Assembly: GCF_050003625.1 (NCBI RefSeq) | Contig: NC_134401.1 | Span: 90,374,852 to 90,438,851 of the forward strand | Direction: 5' to 3' | DNA: 64,000 nt | Source of the DNA: Haematobia irritans | Taxonomy: Eukaryota > Arthropoda > Insecta > Diptera > Muscidae | In this document: piece after piece, positions 9,894-21,957 of the stretch | How the letters are laid out: the number at the start of each line of letters is the position of its first letter | Position numbering within the stretch: the stretch's first letter is position 1 | Program-made: the position numbers and the translations under genes | Notes under the pieces: model-generated | What the model saw: only the letters and a program-made list of their open reading frames with translations | Told to the model about the DNA's origin: nothing | Database searches by the model: none

Positions 9894-11497
9894 CATGTAG
9901 TCCACATAATCGTTGTTATTATATCAATATCTTTTTTCTAGTGTAGGAAGACTTTTTTCAAGGTGTGACAAGAAACAGCAGGAAATATAGACAAAATAAA
10001 ATGACCAATATCAAAAACACAATGCATATGGAATGCAGCAAACAATTCTATTTGAATGAAAAACTACTGGGGCTGTTGCCTTCAATCATATTTTCGCCTC
10101 GTGTTAGACTGAAGACACCAAACATGGTATATTTTTATCTCAATTATTTCAAAATCGTTTTCAATTAAAATCTATTAATAAGGAAATCAATAAAAACACT
10201 GGAACTAATTTTAATATATTACGAATTATTATGGTATATACACACTGAAAAAAAAGGTTTGCTTAATAACAAACATTATGTAAACTAAATTTTAAAATAT
10301 TACATTAAATGAAAATTAATTGATTTAAAAATATTATCAACTTGCAGCACGAAACTATAAACCAATTTTCAGAATAAATTTGGATAATACACTAATGTGA
10401 ATTATACTCGAATCTCCCGAGGAAAAGTAGTTGTGATAACGATTTTACTACATTTTTTTGCTGGGGTTTCCAAATTTTTAAATGTTTTCTAAAATAAAAT
10501 ATATTTTGAATTTGAAATTGAGATTGAGATTGGAATTATCTATTCGTAAAAAATATATATTTAAAAAAAAAATATATAAAAGCCTCAGCCAATAATTCAA
10601 ATATATGCAAATTTTTAATATAAACTTCATTGACTCTGAATCAATACCGAAATCTTTAAATAAAAAAAACTTCGATTTAAGACCATTTTTCTGATGAATG
10701 AAAATCTAAATCTTTGATAAACTCATTTCAATTTGCATTTAAAATTTTCTCTAAAAAAATCCTATAATTTGTTTAAATATCATTTCATAATTTAATCCAG
10801 TCCCTAAATGCTTTAGACACTACGATAGACAACTTGTATTAGGTTCTCATTTAATAATAAACTATGACAATTTATTATTATCTAAATGAATATAGCACCT
10901 CTATAATGTCCAACTGTGACAAGTAGGCGCCAATTCTTGGTGATGACAATAAATCAAAACCAAGTCAGAAATGTGAAAAAGTTTTCAAATAAATTACCCC
11001 ACAAGAAAAAAAAAAACAATAAGCAACAAAAACTATTAAAACATGTTTGTTACAACTAATATACAAGACAGAAATCTTAAATATTCTGTCTTCTGTTTGT
11101 CTGTCTGTCATTGTCAAGCGAGAGGAGAGGAAAATTATAATTTAAGGCTAAATATAAAATACAAGACAAGAAATCAAAAAAAAAAAGATGCATATGTATT
11201 GTATGCACAAGAAAAAATGTTTACACTTAAAGCAAACAGTATGAAAACTACATGTAGATGCTACATACAAAAAAGGAATAAGGTAGCTGACACGAACTGT
11301 TATTAATTTAAACGATTATTTCTTTAATGGCCATTTTTGTTTTGTTTCACTTGGAGGTGTTTGAGTTTGCCAATAATAGTAGTTTGTGGTTTTTCAGCAA
11401 AATATTAACATAATCACACTATTGGGTAGTCAAAAAAGTATATATTTTTTTAATCAACTAACCTCAAAAATAAGATTACTACGAACAAAATATTTTG
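9894..11497. other. Non-coding, AT-rich
   Basis: No supportable gene. At 10241 an ACACTGAAAAAAAAGGTT stretch resembles a MITE end. The rest is low-complexity AT sequence. Confidence 0.4.
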
Positions 11498-11592
11498 ACC
11501 TTCACTTAAAGATTTTGGTATAGATTCGGAGCCAATGATGCGGTTCCTTTAAAATAAAGACATATTTTGGAAGTTATCTGGCTATAAATCTA
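11498..11592 (-). mobile_element. G-family terminal fragment
   Basis: This inverted right-end fragment (TTTGGTATAGATTCGGAGCC) abuts the full G element that follows. Confidence 0.5.
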
Positions 11593-12250
11593 CACTGAAG
11601 ACAATATTTACTTGCTATTAAAGATTATGCAACCTAAATTTTAGGATGCGCAATTTACAAAATATTAAGCAAAAATTTCTTTAAAATAATGAAATGTTAA
11701 TTAAAATAAAGTTTATAGTCTTTACTTCAAAAATTTGTTTCTTTAAATTTAGGTCACAAATTTTGGAAATTTATGCCCCTTCATTAATGTCGCATGTCTT
11801 TGAACTAAGACAAATTGTCCTTAAAGTAAAGAAAAATATTTTTGGTTTAAAGAAATCGCCTTTAAATTAACTGATATATTGAATCTTTAGATTTAACATA
11901 AAAAAGCTTCAAATATAGGCTAAGAGCAATTTTGAGGATTTTGCATCTTTAGTTTCAGGTTATTTGGAATTAAGAAAACAGTTTTCACTTTGAAGTAACT
12001 GTTATAATTTGGATTTTTAATTTGTTTTGTACGTGAATAATTTTATTAATATGCCGCGAAAACAGTGTAAATTCGATAAATGAGATCTGAATCCTAATTA
12101 TTTTTTTTATGGATCCTATATTTAAGACCAGATAGGTCGAAAAAAATTGTCTTTATTTTAAAGCAGCCACATTTTTGGCTCGGAATCAATACCAAAATCG
12201 TTAAGGGAAGTTCAAAATCTTTGGATCCAAGTAAACTTTTTTTTAATGTA
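11593..12250 (+). mobile_element. G-family non-autonomous element
   Basis: It runs from CACTGAAGACAATATTTAC to a right end containing TTTGGATCCAAGTAAAC. The second good copy is 15310-15968. The interior has conserved blocks (CTTTAGATTTAA, CTTCAAATATAGGCTAAG) but no protein frame. The class of element is unknown. Confidence 0.65.
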
Positions 12251-12260
12251 CAAACTTCAA

Positions 12261-12517
12261 CGCAGAAAAAAATTCACGAAAATTTTTAAATTAAAGTCTT
12301 AATTGAGTTTTATAAAATATTCTATTAAAAATTTTATTGATTCAACAAATTTTTTAATTGAAATACTAATCAATTACAAAAATTAGTAGTATCAAATAAT
12401 TTTTTAATAGACTTTCAGTTATTTTTTTAAATCGATACTATCATTTCTGTGATTGAAGACATTTCAATTAAAAAATTAATTAGATCAATTAATTTCGTGA
12501 TTGAATCAGAAAAAAAT
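12261..12517 (-). mobile_element. AATT-family MITE
   Basis: This single unit runs from CGCAGAAAAAAATTCACG to TGATTGAATCAGAAAAAAA, in the opposite orientation to the dimer at 8384-8950. Confidence 0.7.
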
Positions 12518-12579
12518 AAGTTTATAAATATATCACAAAAATAGTTTGAAAATACGATAAATGGAGATATATATCGTAA

Positions 12580-12722
12580 TTTTAATTTTAATGATTTTAG
12601 TTTTAAATCTAGATAGGCCTCTTAAAATGTCTATATTGAAGAAGCCGCATCTTTCAATACCAAAATCCTTACGGAAGTTAAAAATTTTTGGATCCAAGTA
12701 CACTTTCTTCGTTAGTGTTAGC
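12580..12722 (+). mobile_element. G-family right-end fragment
   Basis: This matches the G right terminus, including CCAAAATCCTTACGGAAG and TTTGGATCCAAGTACAC. Confidence 0.6.
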
Positions 12723-13471
12723 TAACTTTAGACCCCAAATAATCCGATCTTATTAAATTTTAATCCAGTCCAAATTTTTAATTTTAGATTGATCATCGCC
12801 TTACTTTAGTCCGTTGAAGTTGCATTTTGGATCCAATTTGGGATCGTTGTAGTCACCCATTTTTTTTTTTTTTGCTTAACAAAATTACATAAACACATCT
12901 AAATTAGCACCTCAAAGGGTTATTAAAGGAATATATCTACCTCTAGCTTGAATGGCTTGGATGATTTTTTCTGGTTTATAGCATCATTTTGCGATTGACC
13001 ATCAAAAAACAACGTCCCTTGCCTTAGCACTAGTACTACCCAGAGAGAACATTTGATGTCAAGTACTTGCAGGCTAACCGCAAAACTTAAGTGAATTTGT
13101 CTGTTTATTTAATCGATGGGGGGCTACTTTTGTTTTGTTTACATTGATCTAAATGTGCAGTGTGTAATCCCACAACAACAACAGCAACAACGGTAGCAAC
13201 AGATGCAGCTGCAAATTCAGATTCAATTGTTGGTGTTGCTGTTATCTGATCTATAGCACAGTTTCCGTCCCACTGTCTCTGTCTATGGGAAATGTGTAGT
13301 CATTTTTTTTTTTTTATTTTTCTCTCAACAAAACTTAATTTATAATATTTTCTCGAATCACCAGAAATCTGCGAATTATTATTAAATTCTTTTTCACACA
13401 ATGGTGAAAAATTTTCAGAACTTTGGAAATGCTTAGGGCATCATGACACTTCAAGGAAGCAAAACATCCTT
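12723..13471. other. Non-coding, CAA/CAG-rich patch
   Basis: No gene is supported. A CAACAACAACAGCAACAAC patch near 13172 with a complementary GTTGGTGTTGCTG block near 13237 forms a weak inverted pair. Such triplet-rich patches are common in fly non-coding DNA. Confidence 0.4.
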
Positions 13472-14328
13472 CACTGAAAAAAATATTGTCGTGAGGTCAA
13501 AGATTTCATGTCTTTAAAATACGAATGCAAATTTTCTTAGCATAGAAGACGCATTTCTCTAAGGGCGTCTTCGTTTCGCAAAAAAATTTTGCCTTTGTGT
13601 TACACTACTTTTTCCCTCATTGTGTTTTCGCCCAAATGATAGTGTCATTCCAAAGTTATTATTAATTCACAACATTTTGAGGGGTACAGGAACCAAAATT
13701 TATGACAGTGTCCTTCATATGTGGCAATCAATTTCGAGAATGTTGCACCTTTTTTCCCAATCGAAATCGCCATAATATAAAGTTTTTTTCCTTGTCCAAA
13801 AGTCGATAAACTTTTCAATGAAGTCATATTGTCCTTATTATTAAGTGATTTCGCTTAAAAATGGGTATCATATCATGAAAGAAAAATTTTTTGGGCTAAG
13901 GTCAACTTGACTTTAATAATTCAGAAAAATTCTTTAATATGATGAAATTGTCTTTAAATTTGTTGTCTTTTTGCATCTTGACTACAAAGCAAAAAATATA
14001 GGACATGTTTTTCAACACTTTATTTTAAAGACGTTTTTTACTGGAAACATAGCATAATTTCTACTGGAAGTCGAGTCTTAATTTGGAAAATAAAGTTGTC
14101 GTTAACTCGTTTTTAAAGGACTTTGATAGCATATGAAGAAAAAAAGCTAAAAAAGCGAAAAATTAAAATTTGCTTCCTAGAAGCAAGTACACAAAACCCA
14201 AATTTAAAAGAGAATTGTGTCTTAAAAGTATCCTTAATTGTATTCTCCGCTTCTTTAGCTCGGAATCAATACCAAATTTTTTAAAGTAAAGACAAAATCT
14301 TTGGAACCGGGCATGCTTTTTTTCAGTG
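13472..14328 (-). mobile_element. CACTG-family element, full copy with insertion
   Basis: This is the reverse-oriented counterpart of 9171-9821, with CACTGAAAAAAA and CAGTG ends. It is longer because of a 210-bp Harbinger-like MITE at 13563-13772 and an end segment (GCTTCCTAGAAGCAAG to the GGGCATGC terminus). Confidence 0.75.
13563..13772 (+). mobile_element. PIF/Harbinger-like MITE, copy 1
   Basis: It starts GGGCGTCTTCGTTTCG and ends CAATCGAAATCGCCA, an imperfect inverted pair. It is flanked by the 3-bp duplication TAA (13560-13562 and 13773-13775). The homologous site in the CACTG copy at 9171-9821 has one TTA (TAA on the other strand) and no insert. A second copy at 58311-58488 also has flanking TAA. 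Three-base TWA duplications are typical of PIF/Harbinger. Confidence 0.8.
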
Positions 14329-14642
14329 TTAAGTCAAGTTTTTATACACTTGATATGATACTTTTAGGACGCTTTTAAGAAACTGAAAAATGAAATGTAA
14401 AGAATGTCCTAAATATTTGACGGCAAATATTTTTGTATATCAAAGAAATCGGGGTCCGATACCTCTGTACATTCTCGAAGTCTCAGGCCGCACGGACTCA
14501 GATTGAAACAAAATTTAACATGTGTTCACAGAGATGGAAGCTTCCAAAACACATAACTTTTTTCTGTTTATACCGTGCTTTTTGTGCTAGTCTAAGAACT
14601 TTCCGAACTGCCCTCGTACCAAGTTCAATTTGATAACATAGG
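14329..14642. other. Non-coding spacer
   Basis: No gene or recognisable element. The 66-codon open frame at 14433-14633 has no recognisable domain. Confidence 0.4.
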
Positions 14643-14953
14643 GGAGATTTTGTCTTCACACTAAGGATTTTGGTATAGATTCCGAGCCAAAGAAGCGGAG
14701 AATTGAAGTAAGGATACTCTTAAGACACAATTCTCTTTTAAATTTGAGTTTTGCATACTTCACACAAGGAACAAATATTAATTTATTCGTTTTTCAGCTT
14801 TTTTCTTTATGTGCTATCAAACAAAGCCTTTCAAAAACATATTAACGACAACTTAAATTTTCAAACTCAGACTCGAAATTAGGCTATGTTTCAAGTAAAA
14901 AACTTTATTCAGAAAAATTCGTCTTCTACGCTAAGCAAAATATTTTTTCAGTG
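14643..14953 (+). mobile_element. CACTG-family element, internally deleted copy
   Basis: It has the AAAGAAGCGGAGAAT block near the left and the TTTTTTCAGTG right terminus, in the same orientation as 9171-9821 but with the middle shortened. Confidence 0.7.
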
Positions 14954-15309
14954 CAATAAAGTGAGACGAAAATTGGTATATTATAGCATTAAAATTAATC
15001 TCCCATAAGTGGACAACTCCCAAGTATGGACCAAATTTAGGCGACAGTAGGTTACCACTTCTGAGAGTTTTCACTGTACTCAGAAATGCCCTTTAAGTCA
15101 ACTAAACCTAATTAGAGACAATAGTAAACTCGCTTGTTATAAATTCCGGTTATTTTGTTCTTGATGAAAATTTTTTATAGGAAAAGGGAAATTCGTTTTT
15201 CTAAAATTTCATTCCTGAGGCAAATATTTTTCCTTTGTGTGCATAAACCCTTTCTACGCAAGGAGGTCATGTTTAATATTTTACTACGGTCACTCCCGCC
15301 TTCTACACA
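14954..15309. other. Non-coding spacer
   Basis: No gene is seen. A weak SINE-like piece (TAGGTTACCACT near 15049) is too short to call. Confidence 0.35.
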
Positions 15310-15968
15310 GGATAACCCAACAAAATATTTACGTGATGCAACCTCTACCTCAATTTTAGGATGAGCAATTTACACAATATTAAGGATAAATTTCTTTAAA
15401 ATAATGAAATTTTAAATAAAAGAAAGTTTATAATCTTTGCTTCAAAAATTTTTTTTCATTAAATTTAGGACACACATTTTGAAAATTTACGTCCCTTCGT
15501 TAAAGTTGCATGACTTTAAACTAAGGCAAATTTTCGTTAAAGTAAAGAAACTCATTTTTGATTTAAAGAAATCGTCCTTAAATTAACTGAAATATTGAAT
15601 CTTTAGATTTAAGATAAAAACGCTTCAAATATAGGCTAAGACTTGAGGATTTGGCATCTTTGGTTTAAAGTTTGTTTGGAATTAAGAAAATATTTTTTAC
15701 TTCGAAATATCCGTCATAATTTGGATTTTTAAACTGGCATTTGTTTGTACGTGAATAGCTTTATTAATATACCGTAAAAATTGAATAAAAATTCGATAAA
15801 TGAGATCTGTATCCTAATTTTAATTTTAAAGATCCTAGATGTAAAGCCAGATAGGTCGCAAAAAAATCTCCTTATTTTAAAGAGCCCTCATCTTTGGCTC
15901 GGTATCAATACCAAAATCCTTAAAGGAAGGTCAAAATCTTTGGATCCAAGTAAACTTTTTTTGAGTGA
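15310..15968 (+). mobile_element. G-family non-autonomous element
   Basis: This is the second full-length-looking copy, colinear with 11593-12250. It ends at TTTGGATCCAAGTAAAC followed by TTTTTTTGAGTG. Divergence between the two copies is visible throughout, so neither is recent. Confidence 0.65.
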
Positions 15969-16844
15969 AACATTGCAATGATCTGTACGTAGGACCAAGA
16001 AAAATCTTAAAGAAGTTAGCTTTCGAGACTATTTTATATCTCCTCATGGATCAAAAAGTAAAAAAAAAAAGTATGAATTACCATATTTTTTTCAGAATCA
16101 TTTTAAAAATTTTTAACTTTTTTCACTCCTTTCAGTAAATATGTGAATACTTTTGAATTTAAACTTTATTTACTTATTTTTTCTTTATTATTTATTTTAT
16201 TCTAATTATTGCGATTGTTATCGCCCGTCTTGCATGTTTGAAAGCAATTAATTTGCATTGAAGTGTTAATGTACCGCCAAAAGCCTACTGAAGCGCAATC
16301 AAACAACTCTTATGATATTGTAGTGATGTGTAACATATTCGTTGGTGTTTTTGTTGTTTTCTCATTGTTGTTGCTAATCATGTGTGTTCACCTCAAAACA
16401 GAATGCACATAGGCGTTGCCACCTAGTTAAAATTGTATAGCAATTAATTGTGAATTTGCCAAAACAAATGTCGATGCATTCAAATGCTAAAGTTGCTGCT
16501 AATGCTGCTGCATTTGATTGCAGCAGCTTCAATATCCACATAGTTTACCATTCACAGAGTGTAACACGCCCAATGATAACACAAAAATGTGACAAAAAAG
16601 CCACACAAAACCCAAACATTGCATTTGTATCTGATTTGGATTCAAGCAAATTGGTATTAGTAAAAACAAAACCACACAAAATATCAAATACTTTTTATTA
16701 CAATTTACACACAAAATTCTACTGCTAGATGTCAAAATGAATTAATCGAATTAAGCTCCCCCCAACTTTAAAAAACTAGGCCATAAAAATACACTGGGAA
16801 AAACGATTACTTAACACTAAAGTTTATGTAAACTGTACTCAAAT
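15969..16844. other. Non-coding, with a 9-bp perfect hairpin
   Basis: No gene is supported. At 16504-16527 GCTGCTGCA and TGCAGCAGC flank a 6-base loop. Open frames on both strands at 16450-16735 overlap each other and have no recognisable domain. Confidence 0.4.
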
Positions 16845-17300
16845 AAGTTTTCGTGGATCCAACAATTTTAATATTCCCTTTATGATTTTGGTATTGACTG
16901 CGAGCCAAAGATGTGTTAATGAAAATTAAATTCTGGATTATAATCTGATTTATTGATATATACTTCAAAATAAAAAAAAAATATTTTGAAAGAGGCAAAA
17001 TGAAATAAGATTTACCCTATATTTGGTCCTTTTTTAGTCTTCAATACAAATATTCAATATCTCAGTTAATCTAAAGATTATTTATTTAAATCAACAATGG
17101 ATTTTTCTTTACTTACAACAAAGACATACGATTTTAATGGAGTGATGCAAATTTCAAAGAATCATGACCTAAATTCAATGTTAACATTTCTAAATCAAAG
17201 ATTTTCAACTTACTTTTAAATCTAATGTCTTTATTTTAAAGCAACTTGTTCTTCATATTCTGTAAATTTCGTGTCCCATAATTTTTCATATAAGGTCAAT
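16845..17300 (-). mobile_element. G-family element, degraded
   Basis: This reverse-oriented, diverged copy has the terminus around GTGGATCCAACAAT and internal blocks at 17040-17290 (AATATCTCAGTTAATCTAAAG). Confidence 0.55.
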
Positions 17301-19039
17301 GTGCACTACATCTACTAAACGATGGAACATACTCACAGTAGTGGATCGTATGAAATGACACGAAAATTAAAATTTTGTCAAAATTTTTTTCTATAGGCAA
17401 ATTTTTCAAAATTTTATTTCTATAGCAAAATTCTGTCAAAATTTTATTTCTATAGAAAATTTTGTCAAAATTTTATTGCTATAGAAAATTTTCTCAAAAT
17501 TTTATTTCTATAGGAAATTTTGTCAAAATTTTATTTCTATAGAAAATTTTCTCAAGATTTTATTTCTATAGAAAATTTTCTCAAAATTTTATTTCTATAG
17601 AAAACTTTTTTCAAAATTTTATATCTATAGAAAATTTTCTCAAAATTTTATTTATATAGGAAATTTTGTCAACATTTTATTTCTATAGAAAATTTTGTCA
17701 AAATTTTATTTCTATAGAAAATTTTGTCAAAATTTTATTTCTATAGAAAATTTTGTCAAAATTTTATTTCTATAGAAAATTTTGTCAAAATTTTATTTCT
17801 ATAGAAAATTTTGTCAAAATTTTATTTCTATAGAAAATTTTGTCAATATTTTATTTGTATAGAAAATTTTGTCAAAATTTTATTTCTATAGAAAATTTTC
17901 TCAAAATTTTATTTCTATAGAAAATTTTCTCAAAATTTTATTTCTATAGAAAATTTTGTCAAAATTGTATTTCTATAGAAAATGTTGTCAAAATTTTATT
18001 TCTATAGAAAATTTTGTCAAAATTTTATTTCTATAGAAAATTTTGTCAAAATTTTATTCCTATAGAAAATTTTGTCAAAATTTTATTTCTATAGAAAATT
18101 TTCTCAATATTTTATTTCTATACAAAATTTTGTCAAAATTTTATTTCTATAGAAAATTTTGTCAAAACTTTATTTCTATAGAAAATTTTGTCAAAATATT
18201 ATTTCTATAGAAAATTTTGTAAAAATTTTATTTCTATAGAAAATTTTGTCAAAATTTTATTTCTATAGAAAATATTCTCAAAATTTTATTTCTATAGAAA
18301 ATTTTCTCAAAATTTTATTTCTATAGAAAATTTTCTCAAAATTTTATTTCTATAGAAAAAATTTGTCAAAATTTTATTTCTTTAGAAAAATTTTGTCAAA
18401 ATTTTATTTCTATGAAAATTTTGTCAAAATTTTATTTCTATGATTTTTATCTCATAAACTCATAAAAAAACTCATAAAAATTAAAATAAAAGGTCATCAA
18501 TATCAACAAAAAACATAAAAAAAAATTTATTTCTATAGAAAATTTTCTCAAAATTTTATTTCTATAGAAAATTTTGTCAAAATTTTATTTATTTAGAAAA
18601 TTTCGTCAAAATTTTATTTCTATAGAAAATTTTCTCAAAATTTTATTTCTATAGAAAATTTTCTCAAAATTTTATTTCTATAGAAAATCTTCTCAAAATT
18701 TTATTTCTATAGAAAATTGTGTCAACATTTTATTTCCATAGAAAATTTTCTCTAAATTTTATTTCTATAGAAATTTTTCTCAATATTTTATTTCTATACA
18801 AAATTTTGTCAAAATTTTATTTCTATAGAAAATTTTGTCAAAACTTTATTTCTATAGAAAATTTTGTCAAAATATTATTTCTATAGAAAATTTTGTAAAA
18901 ATTTTATTTCTATAGAAAATTTTGTCAAAATTTTATTTATATAGAAAATTTCGTCAAAATTTTATTTCTACAGAAAAAATTCTCAAAATTTTATTTCTAT
19001 AGAAAATTTTCTCAAAATTTTATTTCTATAGAAAAATAT

Positions 19040-19755
19040 TGTTTAGGCAGTAGCCGACTATCAAACCCTTTTTCGGGAGGTTCAAGTGTAGTTCACTTTG
19101 GGTTGAGTGAATTACCCGAATTTATTCTGATAATTGGTTGATAGTTTTGCTGCAAGTAGAGGATGCTGATGAGGAATGTGGTAATTCCGAAACAGCTGTA
19201 CATCCAACCATCTTGCAGTCTATAGGGCCTTGCCCAAATAAATTTGACAAGCATACTTTTCCTCTGTTGGTTAAGCAACACTTGTAGTTTAGTCAATGCA
19301 TGGCTTTAAGCTGAGATCAAAAACAACAATAACGATTGAAGAGAAGCCAACAATAACAAACAAAACGAATGAAGATAGAGGAAGCACGCTCAAAAACAAA
19401 CCCAGCCAAATACATTCAAATCGATGATTTGAGTTTGGCAAAGGAAAAGAGATATGCTGGCAAATTTGTTTAGGCAGTAGCCGACTATCAAACCCTTTTT
19501 CGGGAGGTTCAAGTGTAGTTCACTTTGGGTTGAGTGAATTACCCGAATTTATTCTGATAATTGGTTGATAGTTTTGCTGCAAGTAGAGGATGCTGATGAG
19601 GAATGTGGTAATTCCGAAACAGCTGTACATCCAACCATCTTGCAGTCTATAGGGCCTTGCCCAAATAAATTTGACAAGCATACTTTTCCTCTGTTGGTTA
19701 AGCTACACTTGTAGTTTAGTCAATGCATGGCTTTAAGCTGAGATCAAAAACAACA
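19040..19755. mobile_element. Candidate TRIM (mini LTR retrotransposon)
   Basis: Two direct repeats of 289 bp (19040-19328 and 19467-19755) each begin TG (TGTTTAGGCAGTAGCC) and end CA (AAAAACAACA). They differ at one base that I saw. They enclose only 138 bp with no gag or pol. A purine-rich run (AAAGGAAAAGAGA) precedes the right repeat. I see no convincing primer-binding site and no clean target-site duplication. TG...CA ends with a tiny interior fit a TRIM; a duplicated non-LTR element is the alternative. The minus-strand open frame at 19093-19296 lies wholly inside the repeat. Confidence 0.55.
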
Positions 19756-19966
19756 CATTTTATTTCTATGAAAATTTTCTCAAAATTTTATTTCTATAGA
19801 AAATTTTCTCAAAATTTTATTTCTATAGAAAATTTTGTCAAAATTTTATTTATTTAGAAAATTTCGTCAAAATTTTATTTATATAGAAAATTTTCTCAAA
19901 ATTTTATTTCTATAGAAAATTTTGTTAAAATTGTATTTCTATAGAAAATTTTGTAAAAATTTTATC

Positions 19967-20564
19967 ATATTACATGTTAGCCTGATACCGAAACAGGCAA
20001 TTGACGTCCAAATGCATTATATCTAATTATACAATTATTTTTCGAGCTTTATGGACAGATATAGATTAAGGAACATGGTTAATAGAGCCATTGAAAAGAA
20101 AACGCCAGATACCAATCTATACACGCCTGGACTGTACATGTTTCGGTTCGGGCGAATGAACCTTTCCACAGCCTTTAGTATAGATCTGGCTGGGAGAGAT
20201 AACTCAATTTTGGGCCCTTTATGCTAACTCCTTATGGAGAAAACATTTGGGAAATTTCCTCTTACAAATTGAATCATCTTTTCTCCCACTGTACATCATC
20301 TTTTCATATAACTTACAAGTCCCTTAATCTTATTTTTATTTCGTTTTGTTACATAGTAATGCAACAACACGAAATTTATTTTTAGAAAGCTAATTTGTTA
20401 GAATTCACCTAAGTGGTGAACAGTCGAACAATGCTTATTGTTTCTACAGTCAACTACAACATATGACAATTAACAGAAACTGGTTTCCAGGATACAACAA
20501 CAATTCTAACGCGTACATTAGTCGTGTTTTTCCTAGTTTTACGACGGGCTCATCGTTGCTTATT
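19967..20564 (-). mobile_element. LINE-like 3' end, longer copy
   Basis: On the minus strand this ends in a small hairpin (GCCTGTTTCGGTATCAGGC) followed by TAACATGTAATA, resembling other truncated LINE ends in the window. Its terminal 154 bp (19967-20120) recur as 20565-20718. It sits in sat29. No reverse transcriptase motif is present. Confidence 0.5.
20035..20223 (-). pseudogene. Short open frame with a hydrophobic segment
   Basis: There are 62 codons without a stop, bounded upstream by TAG. The end reads MYSPGVYRLVSG, a hydrophobic stretch FFSMALLTMFLNLYL, then a short charged tail. It could be the tail of a membrane protein or of an element's ORF. I do not recognise the family, and length alone does not exclude chance. 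Its last ~29 codons are duplicated in the neighbouring repeat. Confidence 0.25.
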
Positions 20565-20718
20565 ATATTACATGTTAGCCTGATACCGAAACAGGCAATT
20601 GACGTCCAAATGCATTATATCTAATTATACAATTATTTTTCGAGCTTTATGGACAGATATAGATTAAGGAACATGGTTAATAGAGCCATTGAAAAGAAAA
20701 CGCCAGATACCAATCTAT
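20565..20718 (-). mobile_element. LINE-like 3' end, shorter copy
   Basis: This 154-bp copy of the terminus at 19967-20120 appears identical by eye and lies upstream of the longer copy in the same orientation. It is truncated into sat29 on the right. Confidence 0.55.
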
Positions 20719-20781
20719 CTATAGAAAATTTTCTCAAAATTTTATTTCTATAGAAAATTTTCTCAAAATTTTATTTCTATT

Positions 20782-21957
20782 TAGACGTTTTCATATAAAA
20801 TCAAATCATAATTATCTATTTAACCAATGTTGTACATCTTTTTGGAATAACGATCCTAACTTTCACGAAAAATTTTATCGACTAGTTTAAGAATTTATAG
20901 CCACGTTCTTAGTTATACGACTAAAATAAATATTTTCAAAATTATATAAACAAGCTGCGGTTTCGGTTAATCGGCCTCTGCGGCCCACCGAAGTAGAGAT
21001 GCATTCGTGGCCGAATGCCGAAGCCGATTGTTCAGTCGAACTCCAACATAAGCTAAAGAGCTCAAAAGAAACCGCTTGGAAATTTTAAATAAAAAATAAA
21101 ATATATTAAATTTATTTTTGCATGAGGGAAGACACCTAAAAAACGTAAATAAACGATTTAAGCGAGAGTGTTGGCGTCAACTCACTGGGCGTGCTGCTTT
21201 GAAAGCAATTTCGATTTCTGTTTGTAGATTTTTGTTCTTTAACCGCGATCATATTTGGAGTATTTTAATTTTCACCCTTCTTTTTCACATTTGATAAGTA
21301 GAAGCAAGAGCAATAGAAACCAAAAAAAAACAAAAACACACCAACAGACACCTACCTAAAAAAAATCAGCCGGAGATAAAATTAAATTTATGTTTGGCCC
21401 CAACGAAAAATGGGTTAAAAAATTAACATTTTAAGCGAAAAAAAAACTTCACTAAAAAAACATTCAAACATGACACTCACAAACAGCCATCATGTAAAAC
21501 TAAAAAAATGTAGGTTGGCGTATTTCGGATGATTAGATTTCCGTTCATTGCAAAAACAGAAATCAAAAAAAGAAAAAAACGTTATTTTTTGATCATGCCT
21601 TTACTTTTTTTAATGAAGGTCGTCATCGCCAACCAACCACGTCACGGTTTTTGCCATGGTTTGTCTATTACAATTCTTCATAGTTTGTCCATAATTCATA
21701 AAAAGAAGAAATCAAACATAACCATTAAAGATATAACAGTTTAATTTTGAATTCCATTGAATTGAAACCCGAAATGATTTATTAACGGAGGGAACCAAAG
21801 CCTTTATGAGCATGACCCACTGACTGGAGGGTTTAGGAGTTTCATGTTGAAGTCATTAGCTTGGGCTTAGAGGGTATATTCATGACAATTTAAATAACAT
21901 ACATTTAACATGGATGCCTTGGTTAAGTTAGTCTCTCCTTTTAGACTCGCTTTGACT
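20782..21957. other. Non-coding; hAT-like scrap at ~20953-21042
   Basis: The scrap contains CCGAATGCCGAAGCCGAT, as in the hAT-like element at 31509-32897. Otherwise it is AT-rich sequence with several A-runs and no supportable gene. Confidence 0.4.

Larger units (their letters stand above)
17372..20781 (+). repeat. Long sat29 array with insertions
   Basis: The 29-bp unit contains the perfect palindrome TTTCTATAGAAA and two AAAATTTT palindromes. Units alternate between TTTTGTC and TTTTCTC variants. The array occupies 17372-19039, 19756-19966 and 20719-20781. It is interrupted by a possible TRIM (19040-19755) and LINE-like ends (19967-20718). There is no coding and no CRISPR-like unique spacing. 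Confidence 0.9.

Noticed and set aside
16450..16735. Overlapping open frames on both strands with an alanine-rich start
   Set aside because: The alanine codons come from GCTGCT repeats and the perfect hairpin, with no domain on either strand.
19093..19296. 67-codon frame repeated in both arms of the candidate TRIM
   Set aside because: It lies inside the 289-bp repeat, and no start context or known domain supports translation.
17372..20781. Regular 29-bp repeats, superficially CRISPR-like
   Set aside because: There are no unique spacers, the units are contiguous and degenerate, and the genome is eukaryotic.
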